Source of the DNA: Zasmidium citrigriseum
Taxonomy: Eukaryota > Ascomycota > Dothideomycetes > Mycosphaerellales > Mycosphaerellaceae
Length of the DNA stretch: 64,000 bases
Reading direction: 5' to 3'
Assembly (NCBI GenBank): GCA_002786025.1
Contig: NHNW01000044.1
Span: 293,401-357,400, forward strand
Part shown: in pieces, positions 43,690-57,620 of the stretch
Numbering within the stretch: the stretch's first letter is position 1
Layout of the letters: every line of letters starts with the position of its first letter
Notes under the pieces: generated by a model
The model's input: the letters and a program-made list of their open reading frames with translations, nothing else
What the model was told of the DNA's origin: nothing
Database searches by the model: none
Position numbers and translations under genes: made by a program

Positions 43690-44955
43690 CTAGTTGATGC
43701 AAGACTGGTTGATGGTACCCTTCCTCGAGCTACACCTGTTGATAACGTAACGGTTGTTGTTCACCGGTCCACCCTGCTTGTAAGGCGCAATGTTCGTCTC
43801 GCCTACCAGCTGGGAGTTGCCGTTATACATGTCGACAAGTAGCTGCTGGTTGTTCTTGAAATCATTTTGGCTGACAAGGCACGACAGATCCTGATATGCG
43901 GTGTTGTACAACTGCTGCAGGCTACGGTTCTTGAACACCTGTCTACTAGCCCCAGAGTTGTGGTTGCAGAAGGAGAAGTCCATACCGCCCGACGACTAGC
44001 GGACGTTGTTGTACCCAGGCCCGGCGCGCTTGTCGAGTTGTACGGAGTCTTCGGGTGCCATGTGATGCATGAAGTCTCCAGTCTCATCGTCGTAGAAGGC
44101 GGTGAAGTGGTATCTGACACCGTCACCACCAGTGAGCTCATAGATTGGGCTGACATGGTCGCCAGTCGAGAGAGTGCGGCGCATCAACTTGCCAGTGTGA
44201 ACTGCCTCGCTGCCGGTGACGTTCATGGCCGAGTGTATGAAGGCAAAGTTGGCATCGTCGATGGCTTGACGACGGTGATAGCCGCTGTGGATGGTTCCTT
44301 GAGCGAGCTCGAGGGCGTCGGTAACGGTCTGGCCGGCACGTGCGAGGAAATGGTAGCCAACGTAGGAGAGGATGGTGGAGATGGGTCCTGCCACGCAGCC
44401 GAAGATTGACAGCGCCCCGCCGCCGGTGGCAGCGGAATAGCAACCGACGACACCGGCGGTGAAGGAGAGCCCGGAAGCGGTAGCCAGAGCAAGGGCACCA
44501 ATGAAGAAGTTGCTGTAGCGGATGTTGGTGGAGAAGGGCGCTGCCTCGAGGCCCTTGTAGTCAGACAGCTTGACGCCGTACTTAACGAGCTCCTTGCTCA
44601 TGCCATCGACGGCGGCCGCTTCACGCTCGACGATCGCGGGCTCGGTGGTGTTGCTCACAGTGAAGGCAGCGATGTTAGCGCCGTTGACCGAGTAGCAGGT
44701 CTTTGAGGTCGTGCTGTGGAGCTCTTGTGTGCATGCGGTGTCGGCAAACAGACGGACCTTTTGATGTTTGGCCAGGTTGCGGAGATCGACTGAAGCTGGG
44801 ACGACATCGTCGGTAATGTCATAGCAGGTGACTGCATCAAGCCCCTTTATCCCGTAGAGCGGCTGGCTAGAGCAGGCCTCTCCCTTCATAAAGGCGACAT
44901 CTACGGCTAAGGCTGGCACAGCCAATATAGCTAAGACGAGGGCGGAAGAAAACAT
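43690..44955 (-). pseudogene. Secreted proprotein-like gene with one in-frame stop
   Basis: One frame runs from ATG 44955 to a stop at 43996-43998 (320 codons). It continues in the same frame, after only four codons, into another 97-codon segment to 43690. The N-terminus MFSSALVLAILAVPALA is a signal peptide. Candidate Kex2-type dibasic sites (LDKR, HRR, MRR) and a hydrophobic central region (about residues 150-210) suggest a processed secreted protein; the second segment is Cys-containing. The TAG differs from CAG by one C-to-T at a CpA, the RIP change, and RIP begins about 60 bases upstream of the ATG. A 48-nt intron with donor GTACAA and acceptor CTAG could also remove the stop. No family recognised. 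Confidence 0.6.
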
Positions 44956-47900
44956 AGTTTTAAAGGATTACCCGATAACCTAGAAAGGATAAGATATCGA
45001 GTAATGTCTTGCTTCCAATTATAAGACTATCGACTTCTCTTATATAACGGCCTCGTTTAACCTCGGATACCTTCGAGTATTAAATCTCTTTCTATCGTTA
45101 ATTACTTCTCGCCCTATATTATATCGCCCGATATCTCTATCGATTATCGTCTATATAAGACGCTATCTTAGTAGTATTAGTTAATATATCGACGTTAACT
45201 ACTATAGCTCCGCGGAGTCGGTAAGGCTATAGGAAGCCCGCCTATAAGCTTTAATAAGCTATATATATATAGCTAGCGCTAATAATAGGTCTCTAAGCTT
45301 CGCGATAGCTTACGCTTTCTAGCTTAGATCTACTCCTATATAGTACGAAGGATAGTATAAAGGCTAAGGGCGACGCCGCTTCCGCGGAGGTCGAATTTAT
45401 TATCTATTCCTTAGCTATAGCTATTATTTCTTATTAAAATATCTCTAAACCTAGAAAGTATACTATAATAATTAGTAGAATAGGGAAGCTAGCCTAAACT
45501 CTATTAATACTATATTACGTAGATTACTTCTAAACTAAACTTCCTAAGCGTTCCTAATAATATAATCTTAAACGCTACTACCTTTATACGTTATTATAAC
45601 TCTCTCTTTACTTAACCCTACCTAAATTAGTCTTTAGTTAACGTCGAAGGGCGACGAGCGCCTCTAGAAGTCTCTAAGTTAGACTAATCGACCTATACTC
45701 TTTAATTTAGCGATACTAGAGCTCTTTCTAGCTATATTTCGTTAGGTTAGGAATACTATAATTAAAAGACGAGTACTAGTAACGACGAAGCTAGTTATTA
45801 AACGAGCGACGGCTATATAAATATTAGATAAATTACGATATATATAAACTACTATAGAAGGTATAAGGCTATAGTTTCTAACTATATCTTAGGTGTTATT
45901 CTAATTATTAAGTATTTAGAGTAAGTAGTACTATTAATACTAGCTAGAGCGTAGACTTTATCGCTAATATATACTTAACGTGTACGCGTAGTAGATTATT
46001 AAATAGTCGACTACTTAGTTAGAGATACTTAGCTTACTTTTATAATATTAAATCTACTAGTTATTTCTTACTAGATCTTCGTCCTCCTCGGCGACCTATT
46101 AGGCGTATTATACTAGTATTACTATTTAGAGATAATTAACCTTTAACTATCTATACTTTACTTAATATATCTATTAATATAGAGCTATACCTATAGCTTT
46201 AGCTTCGTACTATTAGTAGCGTTCCTCTTAATCCTTAGTTCGAGTTATTACCTAATATAGTAATATCTAGCTAATATTTAATAACGCTAGAAGATCTAAT
46301 TAACTAGAGAAAGGTAGAGCTATTCTAGGCCCTAATATTAAGCTATACCTAAAGGATAGTTAGAGATAAGCTTTTCGAATCCTTCGGCTTCTACGTACTA
46401 GGCTACTATATACCTAGCCTACTAGCCTATAGGGCTAGATAAGCTAAGCTAAGATAGTAGACGATATATACTTAATTCGGGGCCTAAATTAGACTCTATA
46501 CTATCGATATCGAGCGACGACTTTCGAGTAACGTAGAAGTCTTCTAGACCGCCTTTACTTATACTATTAAGTAGGCTAAGGTAATAACGAGATATAAAGC
46601 TTTCTCGCGATTAGCTTAAGAGCTAATAGCGCCTCTAATATAGACTAGATCTATTATTTACTTCGCGAACGATAACGACTATAATAGATAATACCTAAGA
46701 CTATCTATCCTCTATATTACTAACCTAAATATAACTATAAAAGGTACCTTACTCTACTATTCCTTTATTACTACTACCTCGGGAGCTATTAAAGGCTACT
46801 ATATAAGATATTATCGATATTAGCGCTTAATAACGACCTTACTCGCTCTTTCGTAAAAAGAGAATAGTAGTAGAGTTATAAGAGGGTAGGTAATATATAT
46901 AAAGTAGCTTCGAGGGCGTCGTTAAATAGCGTTTATTAACCTACCTAATATTAAACGTACCTAATAGCTCCTAAGACTCTCTAAAGTAGCTACGACGCTA
47001 GATTTCTAGTAATACTAAACGTATATAACTACTATAATATATACTTTACTCCTTATAATAATACTTCTCCTAATCCTTACCTCCGCTATCTACGTAATAG
47101 GCTATATCGAAGGCGCCTATATAGGCGAACGACTCTAGTCCTTTAACGTCCTAATATTTTAAAACTACTAATTAGTCGACTAATATACTTAGAGCGACTC
47201 TATTATCGTCGCTAAGTTTAATACTAGATAAGTCGTCGACTTTTACTCTAGCGGAGACTACTCTAGGAATTCGCTATATTAAACGAGCTAGGAGGTATAC
47301 TATATAGAGCCTAATAATAACGTAGGAAGTTTTCGAGTTATATAGGTAATTAGTAGGAGAGGTAGAGGTAGTTTAAGAGGCTTTAAGGCGTAGGCGTACT
47401 TAGATAACGTTAACTAGAAGGTATTTTAGATTCGAAATAATTAGAGTTATATACTACGGCTTCTTCTAATATAGTAAGGCTTATATAATTCTATATAAGC
47501 CTCTTAATCTACTTTCTTCTCGGATTATAGGAATAATAACGTTCCTAATAATTAGATTATCTAGCTTAAGACTTTAACGTATATAGTATATTATATAATT
47601 CTTAAAAGACTATTTATAATATTATATTACCTTAAAAGGAGACTATACTATAGGAGAGTAATATAGTTCGATAGATTATATAAAGAACTATAGCGAAAAG
47701 CGTAAAGAGCAATAGCTTCTACTAATATTCGAGCCTTTTTAATCCCTATATTCTAGCCTAATATCTAACGTAGTTATATTTAGTATATCTAGCTATAGGG
47801 TTAAAGGAAGTATCTATAAAAGCTTAGTACTAATAGGCTAAGTTATCTAACTAGCCTATCGTAATCGATTCTAGATCTCTATTCCTATTTAAAGGGCCCG

Positions 47901-50900
47901 TAGTAATAATATATATCTAAGTATCGTTAGGTCTAGTAGATACTTCGTTACCCTATAGTAGAATAGCTTTCTTATAGTCTTAATACTAAGTAGGATCTTA
48001 GAGGTTAGAGGTATTCGATAAGTCCGTATAGTAGGACGCTATACTATTAATATCGATATTATAGTTATTAGTACGAGGTAAAGCGCTTCCTCTATTACTA
48101 GCTTAAGTAAGGTATCTCGAGTTAGTAAATATCGTTATTACGCTAGCTAGGGCGAGTAGTAATATAATAAGGACTCGAGTTAGATTAGAAGGTATCTTAT
48201 AGAATATAATTCTTAATTTATTATAGAGGATAAAGTAGGTACTTATAAGTATACGAGAAGAGTCTTATAAATATTATAATTATTATACTTATCGAACGAT
48301 TTATCTTTAGGGTTATAGTTAGGCCTCTAGCGAGGCTAGTAGCTAAGAAATAAGTATACTAATTATATACGACTATAACGTTTAGTCTAGTCTTAGTAGT
48401 TATAATATAGAGATAGAATAAGACTATATATACGCTAAGTAGGTACTAACGCTAGCCTATCGTCTACTTAAAATAGGATATATAATAGACTCTATAATAG
48501 AATATTTTAGTATAAAACTTATAGTTAAATTTCGTAATTAGAACTTAAGGTAAGTCGAGTATAATATAAGGATAAGCCTTTTTATTATAGTTAGCGTCTA
48601 TACTCGTAGAAAATCGCGAAGCTTATACTTACTAATACTTATTTAGTACCTAAGGTTAATATTTAGTTTAGGTATAAGTTAAGTCCTTTAAGGAGGGATA
48701 GTATTAAATAATCGTAAAGATCTATATTATTCTTCTTAATCGTTCGTATAACGCTAACTTAAAGAACTAGTAGATCCTCTCTATTTTCTTATAATAGTAT
48801 ATAAAGACTTATAAGCCCTAACTAGGTCTCTCTATTACTTCCTAATACTATCTACTACTACTCGCTTCCTACTTAATTAGTTTATCTTTTACTCTTATAA
48901 ATAGTATAAAGTATAGTCGATTTAGAGTTTCGTATAGGCTAAGTATATACTAGCCCTAGATAATTACGATCCTTTAGGTTTATACGACTTTCTAACCTCT
49001 AGAATATAAATTTACTAAGCTAGATTTAATAGCTTCTTATCGTCTCGAATAGTAAGATTAGCGAGCGAAGAGATAAATATAGTCTTAGTATTATATATCT
49101 ACTACTATATTATTTAGTTACTATCTAATATTATATCGAGAGTATCTTATTAGTAGAAGAATAGATAATATAAAAGTAGTAATTAGAAGAACGGGTAAGA
49201 TTAGTATCTACGTAAGGAAATCTAATATTAGAATAGTTAGAGTAGGATATAGGACGATAAGCTATAGCTACCGTTAAGTCTTATAGGGTCTAACCGATAG
49301 ATCGTAGTCGTAAATAATAATAAATTAAATTAGAAACTATATTAGAAGGAGATACGTATAGTAAAAGAAGAAAGAAAGTACTTCCTAAAAAGAGAGGCGA
49401 GTCTTATTTAAAGACGAGAAAGTTTAGGAGAGGAGTAAGGTATTAGGAGAGGAGGAGGATACTATAAGAAAAGAGGTAAATAGAATAAGAATAGTATACT
49501 TATATTATTAAAGGGTTCGAAAGTAGTAAGGTATAATATTTAAGTAGAAATAGGTAAAAAAGTTAGTAGAAGAAGTAATTATTAACTAGCCGAAACTCTC
49601 TAATATATAATATAGTCTATACTAAAAGAGATATACTATATAAGTTAAAATTAGTTATTTTAATATCTTTCTATTACTACTTTATTTTCCTAGCGATAGT
49701 AACTCTTTATAATATAAGTATTATAGTCTTTATCTAAGCGCTTAAGTAATAATATATATACCTATATTAGGCTAAGAGATAGATAGACGAGAATAAGATA
49801 GACGTTAAAGAGCTACTAGAGAAAAGACTCGCTCTAGATATAAAAGTAAGTAGTCTTAAAAGAAATACTCTAAACTATACTAGATACTAATACTTTTCTA
49901 CTATTAAGCTACTCTCGTTTTAACTCTATACCTACTATAAGATTCTAAGTAATATTCTAGCTCGTTTAAATAGGTAAGAAGAGCTAGCTCCTACGGAAGA
50001 CGATATAGACTTATTTATACGCTTATTTACTTACCTCGAATAGGTAATTTAGTTACTTAAAGTAGCTAATAAGACGAAATTCGGGGCCCTTATAAGTATT
50101 TATAGCTAGTCTTAACGTATACCTAGATATTAGCTAATAGTATAAACTCTTAGAATACTACCTTCTCTATAAAGATAGGAAGAAACTTAGAAGTTAGCTT
50201 CTTAATTATAAAGTACCTTACTAACTACGCTATTCTAAACTAGTTCTTTTATTATATAATAGCTTATAATATCCTATAGAATATAGGCGTACCTTTAGAG
50301 AAGAAATATTATCTTTTTAGCTATAGATCGCCGAACGAGTAGATAGACTAAGAATACGAGTCGTATAGTAGAAATAGTCTAAGACTACCTAGAATTTAAA
50401 TAGAAAAGCGATAGGATAAGAGGATACTACCTTCTACCTACGCTATACTAGTCTTATCTAATATATCTTAACCTAGCCTAATCTCCTTAAAGAAGTTTCT
50501 ACTAATAAGCTCTAGCCTATTATCTTTTATAAACTCTATTAGTAGAAACGTATACTACCTACTAATACTAGAGCTAACCTAAAATATCGAAGGCTAACTT
50601 TAATAGTATATAAGCGTAATATATCGATATAGCGCCTTACTAAGAGGATCGAGTATATATATCTATAGAACTAAGACTATAGGCTCTATAGCCGTTAAAA
50701 GGAAGGTTAGTCTATAATTAACGCCTAAGTAGAATACTATAAAGATCTTCTAGGTTTTAGGGTTATCTACGTCTAGGAAGATAATAGTATAGTTAGCTTT
50801 ATAAGTAGGATATTATTATAGAGATAAGAGATCGAACTTTAGTTTATCTTTCGTTACTTAAAGGTTTAAATTAGTATACTAATACTCTTTAATATTAACT

Positions 50901-51779
50901 CGTAGGAGTTATACCGTTCGTTAGTAAAGTAGTTCCTAGCTATATACTAATATTACTAAAGCTTACGCCTACTAATATACGAGGATCGATCTATAGGATT
51001 AGATTAGGGATTACCCTCTCTATAACGAATATATCGAGAATATACTCTCGTTATTAGTAATAAAAGTTCTAGAAGCTATATTTCTTAGATAGATTTAGAC
51101 GCTCGTTATAACTAAATATAGTCTAACTTATAGAGTAGTATAATACTAGAGCTAGTAGAAAGAAGTTAACGATTATCTATATAGATTAGTAGTAGAGTTA
51201 CGAGAGTTACGGTAATACTTTCGATAATATTTACTTACTCTTTAGGTATATAAATATAATATCGAAGCTTAGAATATTTAGCCTTACTAGAAGGATTTAG
51301 TCGATTAGTCTCTATTACCCTAAGCTACGTAATATTCTATTAATAGCCTATCTAGTAAGACTACTAACTAGCCGATTTAATTAATTACCTTTTAGTAGAT
51401 AGTATATAAGACTTACTCTCTTCTATAACTAATACTTAGAGTATAAGTAAGAGGAGAAGAACTAAGATATAGTATAAGATAGCTATAAATACTAAGCGCC
51501 TAGATTAGCCTACTAAAAAGAGATTAGAAGAGTATATTCTAAGATATATAGTAGGTATAGATAGCTTAGTATCTTAGGAAGAGTACTCTATCTTTATAGT
51601 ACTATAGAAAAGAGCTATTATACTATTAGTATCCTTATTAGGCTAGTTTAGTCCTATAATAGGCTTAATCTACTATCTAGCCTTAAACTAAGTATATTTA
51701 CGAGAAAGATTAAATATATATAGAATCTACGGCGCTAAGAAGATTATAGATTACGATAGATCTATATATTTCGAGCCTA

Positions 51780-53200
51780 AAGATTAACTTAATAGTTACT
51801 ATATACCTAGTAGGCTATCTTTATAGTATTAATAGTTAATTAAAAGTAATCTTCTAATTCCTTAATAGATTATATAAGGCCTTACTCTAATACTTATCGC
51901 TAGATTCTTAGATCGTATAGGACGACGACTCGCCTATATAATCTATTTCGTTATCTATATTACCTCGAATATCGCCTTAGCTCTATAGAGTAACTACGCT
52001 ACGCTCCTAGTCCTATAGATAGTTTAATTAGTAGGGAGTAGTAGTATAGTTATACTAGTATAAGGCCTTATTAGAGACTATATTATATCTACTAAACGAG
52101 GGAAATATATTACTTTTATATTAGTAGGCTCGACGTTAGGGCTAATAGTCTCGCTCTTACTTAGAGGTATATTAAATTAATACGCTAGATAGTATTAGTA
52201 AGTATTACTAACTTTAAATATATCTTTATTCTTAAGCTAACTCTTTATAGGATCTTCTAGTTCTTAACGATCCTTTCGGGAGTCGCTTTTCTTATCCTTA
52301 TTCTCTTTTTACTAAAGGTAAAAGATAGAATTTCGTAGATATAGGAAAGCTCTAATCTAAATATAGATATATAGGAATCTTATTAGGAATAGATTAATAC
52401 TACTACTACGAGTATTATCGAATTTAACTAATATTATTTAGTTTTAAGACTAAGCTAAGAAAGGGCTCTTTATTAATATAGCGAAATAAGTAGAGCTATA
52501 TAAGAGTTATTACTTTATAGTCCCTAACCCTACCTCTACGCTTAAGATACTATACTTATTAAATAGCTATCTAATCGTCGTAGTATATAGCTTTATAATC
52601 GCCTACTACTACGTAGTCTTAATAGGTATCTCTACCTCTTTTAATACTAACTATAGCCTAAACGATCTATAAGTTTCCCTTATCTTCCTAGTAATTAGAG
52701 CTAGTAGCCTTATATTAACTCTCTTAACTAGTAGCCTTATAGATTAGAACTATTAATAGTATACTACGAGGCTAGATTTTCTAATTAAGAAGAATAGATA
52801 TACTAATCTATTAAGCTTTCTAATCGAGATAGTACGACTATAGGTCTATCTTCTAATTTTACTCTTTAGAGCTAGTTTAATAGCTATATATAGCTAGCTA
52901 CTTAATATAAATATTAACTTAGTAGGACTAATTATTATACTATTTCTTCTAGGCTATAGTATCTAAGTAGGCTTTTAAGTCCTAAATATATTAATAGTAA
53001 GTTCTTTAATAAGATATATTTTCTAGCTTAACTAACTTCTTAACTCTATAGGTAGATCTCTATCCTATATAGCTAGTAGTAGCTATAGCGGCGAATAACT
53101 TTATACGCTACTTACTTAGAGCTAGTTCTAGTATAGCTATTATACCTATAACGTAGAAAGTTAGTAGTAGATAGGCGTATACTATCTAGATACTCGTATT
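51780..53200 (+). pseudogene. RIP-killed MFS (DHA1-type) transporter
   Basis: A frame with scattered TAG/TAA but no obvious frameshift encodes family blocks: INLIVTIYL, ARFLDRIGRRLAYIIYF (motif A region), GLIRDYI, TKRGKYITF, LVGSTLGLIVSLLLRGIL, LTILSGVAFLILILF, and near the end ANNFIRYLLRAS. The order matches drug:H+ antiporter-1 type MFS carriers of secondary-metabolite clusters. Stops fall where Gln (CAA/CAG) or Trp (TGG) codons would be expected, as RIP produces. Boundaries are approximate; the 5' end may extend further left. Confidence 0.7.
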
Positions 53201-53719
53201 TATTATAAGTTATATAGGACCTTTACTAGCTATAAAGTATAGTATATAGTAGTAAGCGTTATCCTAGTAAGCGATAACGAAATAGATTATATTATCTACT
53301 AAAACGAATATTTAATAACTTTAAGTAGATAGGACTAACTATACTCCTAACTCCTACTACTAGAACTTTAAATTTATCTCGCTCTATCCTTTATAACTTT
53401 CTCTTATATTATCTAACGATCCTAGCGTTATCTAAATCTTTTCCTCTTATTTAAGGATTTATAATATAAAACCTAACGATAAATACTACGCGATATAATA
53501 ATATAAGAGCTAAGTCCTAGGATTATCTAGTCGAAAGGCTAGAGTAATATAGCTATAGGTAGGAAGTAGAATAGTATTATAACGAGTAGGACTAGATATC
53601 TATAGCTAAGGGATAGATTAATTTAGCTATATAGTCTATTATACTAGAATCGCGAAGTCGTAGCTATATAAATATATTAGATAGGTAGATAATATATTTC
53701 CTTTACTAGGTATAAAGCT

Positions 53720-55000
53720 ACTTCTATCGATAAGTAGATATATATAGCCCCTACTAAAGGCGTACTTAATAATTATATTTTAGATATTATTAAGGTAGCT
53801 ATTATTTCCTATATTTAATAGCGTCGAATTACTATAGTCGAGCTATATTAACGTATCCGTTATTACCTATTAATATACTCTATATACTATATAGAGTAAA
53901 GTACCTATATCGAATATAAAGTCTATAATATCTTCCTAGATATTAGATATATTCTAAGGTACGATTAGAATAAGGCTTTATACTAGCTCGTCCTTATAGG
54001 CTATATATTAAACGCTTAAGAATATTATTAGTATTCCTATACTAGAGTAGTTATAGCGAATAATACTAGCCCTTTCGTCTCCTTAAGCTATAGTACTATA
54101 TATATCTACGACTCTTATTCTAACCTAGTAGTTACTATTAATAGAAATACTCTTAGGGCTTACGATAAGAATAATATTATATCGCTAATCTATTTTCGCT
54201 TAGTAATAAGAGTTTATATACCTAGGATAGGCTACTTACTTACTAATTCTAATAAAGACGGAGTTAGTCTTATATAGCTTAATTAGTACTAGATTATTTA
54301 TAATAACTTTAAGATCGTACTTATTAATACTAAAAATAAAGTAAGCTTTAGTAGAAGAAGCGACTAGCTTTAAAAGATATCGTCTCCCCTCTATTATATT
54401 AAGCCTAAAAGGCCCTCTAGTAAGACGTTACTTTATAACTAGATTAAAGTAACGAGGGTTAGCTTTATAGTAGAAGTCTAGATTTCTACCTAGAGTATAG
54501 CCTCTACCTATATAGAGACTATAATATATAGGATTATCGTCTTAGTAGTAAAAGACTTCTATACCTCCTATAAGTAGGCTATCTATAACTATTACGCCTC
54601 TACTAACCTCTTATTAGAACGAAAGGGAGGAGTTATTATATATTTAGTCTATTATTAGGATAGAGTCTAGTATCTCGTCCTAGGATAAGCTACTTAGCCC
54701 GTAGATTATAATAGCTCTATATACTCCGTCTAAATACTACGTTTAATAGTAGGAGTAATACTACGTAGTTCTATATTATATAAGGTAGAAACGATAAGTA
54801 AAGGTATAGTTAGTTATAATAGGACCTTAGATATATTAGAATAATTCTAGAATAGTAGCTATAAATACGCCTATACTAAGTTACCCTATTAACTCTATCT
54901 ATATCGTTACTATAGAGCTACTAAATACTATACTAGTATATTATTATACTAACTTATTCTATCTTATTTATAATATAAACGACCTTACTATACGTTAATA
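53720..55000 (+). pseudogene. RIP-killed coding frame, unidentified
   Basis: One frame stays readable for about 1.3 kb, interrupted only by TAG/TAA (for example APTKGVLNNYILDIIKVA and NNTSPFVSLSYSTIYIYDS, later NLLLERKGGVIIYLV). Its position between the transporter and methyltransferase fossils, on the same strand, suggests a third cluster gene. I do not recognise the family. Confidence 0.45.
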
Positions 55001-56239
55001 TATAATTAAGTATAATATATAGTAATAATATACTAGCTCGTCGCCCTAATATACCTAAATTATTAGTCCTAGGTAGGATCTATTTAATACTTAACCTAGC
55101 GTCTTAAGATAGCTATCTAGGGCTACCTACGAATATTAGATAATACTAGTACGTCTCGCTTAAAAAGATACCTACTACCTATAGGTCGAGCTTTAGCTAA
55201 TACTACTCTTATTAGCGATTTTATCCCCTTTTTAAGCTTATAAAACTTACTTCTCTATAGATCCTAGTCGGCTAGACTTACTTATCTATAAAGCTATTAG
55301 ATTATACTCGAAACGATATCTTAAGCCGTATAGTCTATATTAATTATATAGTTTTAGGTACTAGCGAAAGTAGTTCGTAGCTAATAACCTCTATTACTAG
55401 GAGAGTTATATAGGGTATAGTCTTATATTAAGGGATACTTATAGATAAAATTTATACTAGTTACCTTAAACGAGGGACCTTTCTATATACCTAATATAGC
55501 TTATTTAAGTAAAGTCGTATTAGAAAGATTAGGAAATACTATAATCTTACTAACGCTAAAGATAAGCGTAACTATTAGCCTAGAAGAATTTAATAGTATA
55601 TTATTTACGTAGGTAGAATTTAGGGAGAGAAAAGAGAAAACGATAAGGGAGTATAAGATTAGCTAGTAGCCCTATCTTTTATTAAATTATCTTCTAGTAC
55701 TTATAAAGTAAAGCCTAATCTAATAGTAGTATCTAAGGGTCTATATAGTTAAGCCGCCTCTAATATTATACTAGATTACTAATCCTATATATATAGATTA
55801 ACTTTTACTATAAGGATAAAGAAAAGAAGAAAGGCTCTACCTAATTTAGATAATAGTAGTTCTTCTAGCCTTAAGATTAGTAAGCTATTATTACTATAGG
55901 TATAGAATAATACTATATAGGGAAACTATAGTATAGATTATTTATAAGGTAGTATAATTAATTATTCGAGGGTATCGATAAAGCCTTAGAAGATTACTAG
56001 CCTCTTATCCTTCTATAAGCTAGAAGTAAATAATTTATAGCTTATAAGGGTTAACTTAAATTTTTAGTTAGAGGATTAACTTAGTAGGATTTAGGGTTAT
56101 AGGACTTTATAAAAGTATAGAAAGTATTCTAGTAGGTACTATAATAGTATCCTTAATAGGCTATTCTAGGAATAGTAGTTTATTACTTTCTTATTTATAG
56201 CGAATCTACTAAAGCGATAACTATAGACTCTAGCGAGAA

Positions 56240-57620
56240 GTAGCTTATAGCCTAAATTAATAAGCTCGCTAGTTAGCTCGATTAATTAAGTAAGGCGGAT
56301 ATAGGAAGCCTTAAAGCTTAAGCGATTTATTAAGAGCTACTTAAGGCTTCGAGAAATCTTTCTAATACCTTAAGAAATAAGAGTTAGATTATAGAGGATT
56401 ATCTTTATAGTATAGGTTAATTTACTTAGAATAGATACTAAAGGAATCTAATAGTTCTATAGATAATTAACGTTCTTCTTCTTAAGATTAGTATAGACTT
56501 TAGCGTATTTAATAAGATTATTAGTAGCCTAAAGCTAGTTACCCTTAATAAGCTAGCTAGTTAAACGAATACTAATAATATCCTTCTAGCTCGTATTATA
56601 AGAGGACTTACCTTAATTAATACGATTAAGGAGTATAATATAGAAGTCTACTCTTCTAATAAGGTAACCTATACTTTTACTATAGTAAAAGATATCTTAA
56701 GTCTAGATTTATTATATATTAAGTATTAATAATTTCCTAACTATACCCTAGGCTAATTATATCTCCTAGCTATAATATAATCTACGCGAGCTAGATAATA
56801 TTCCCTAAATATCTATAAAAGACTACCTACTAAAATCCTAATAATAACGAAGCTATACTATTTAATAAGTAGTTTAACGCTAATAGCGAATATTATTTCG
56901 ACTAGCTTAGCTATTAACTAAAACTACTATACTTATTCTATTAATTTATAACGACTTAGCGGTAAGGCTATCCTTAGTAGCTTAACTTCTATCTATTTAA
57001 GGAGCTTTTCGAAGTAGTACTTAAGAATAATTCTAACGCTATCTTATTTATAGATATTAGTAGTAGCGTAGGATATAAGTATTAAGTAGTAAAGTTAAAG
57101 TATCCTAACTATCTAGGAAGGCTAGTATTAGAAGATCGACTAGCTACGATTAATAGGGTTAAGCTAGAAAGGTTTAAGGCGATAAAGTATAACTTTTTTA
57201 CTAAGTAGCCTATTAAAGGTATATATTACTTATTTAAGAATAGTATTATACTAAATCTAATATTTTCTATAATAGGCGCTTAAGTATACTACTTCCGTAG
57301 CGTCCTTTATAACTAGGATAATAAGATATATTATAAGATCTTATAATATATTAAGGCTATAATAAAGCCTAGCTACTCTAAGATTCTAATTAACGAATTT
57401 AATATCCTATTAAAGGACGCCTACTCCTTTACTATATACTTTAACTTCTTTATTATATTATTAAATATAGTAGTAGAGAGAATAAAGCGTTAGTAGTATA
57501 ACCTAATTAATTCTATTAGCTTATAGATTAAGAAAGTATAGACTTTAGAGCTAGATATAAAGAGTTTACTAGTAGTAATAATTAAGCTATAGAGGTTATT
57601 ATAGTATCGAAATAGTAGGT
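56240..57620 (+). pseudogene. RIP-killed O-methyltransferase (plant/fungal OMT type)
   Basis: Family blocks run in order: LASQLDQLSKADI-like N-terminus, LARIIRGLTLI and NKVTYTFTIVK of the winged-helix part, then EYYFD, and ILFIDISSSVG, which reads as the SAM site DIGGGVG once TG-to-TA is undone. VYYFRSVLYN, IKPSYSKILINE and VVERIKR follow. An intron-like stretch (with a TATAG acceptor) sits before VYYFR. Stops are explained by CA-to-TA and TG-to-TA. Such enzymes methylate polyketides and other phenolics in secondary metabolism. Confidence 0.75.

Noticed and set aside
45020..49900. Named transposon (gypsy, copia, LINE)
   Set aside because: Likely by context, but no reverse transcriptase or integrase motif could be read with confidence.
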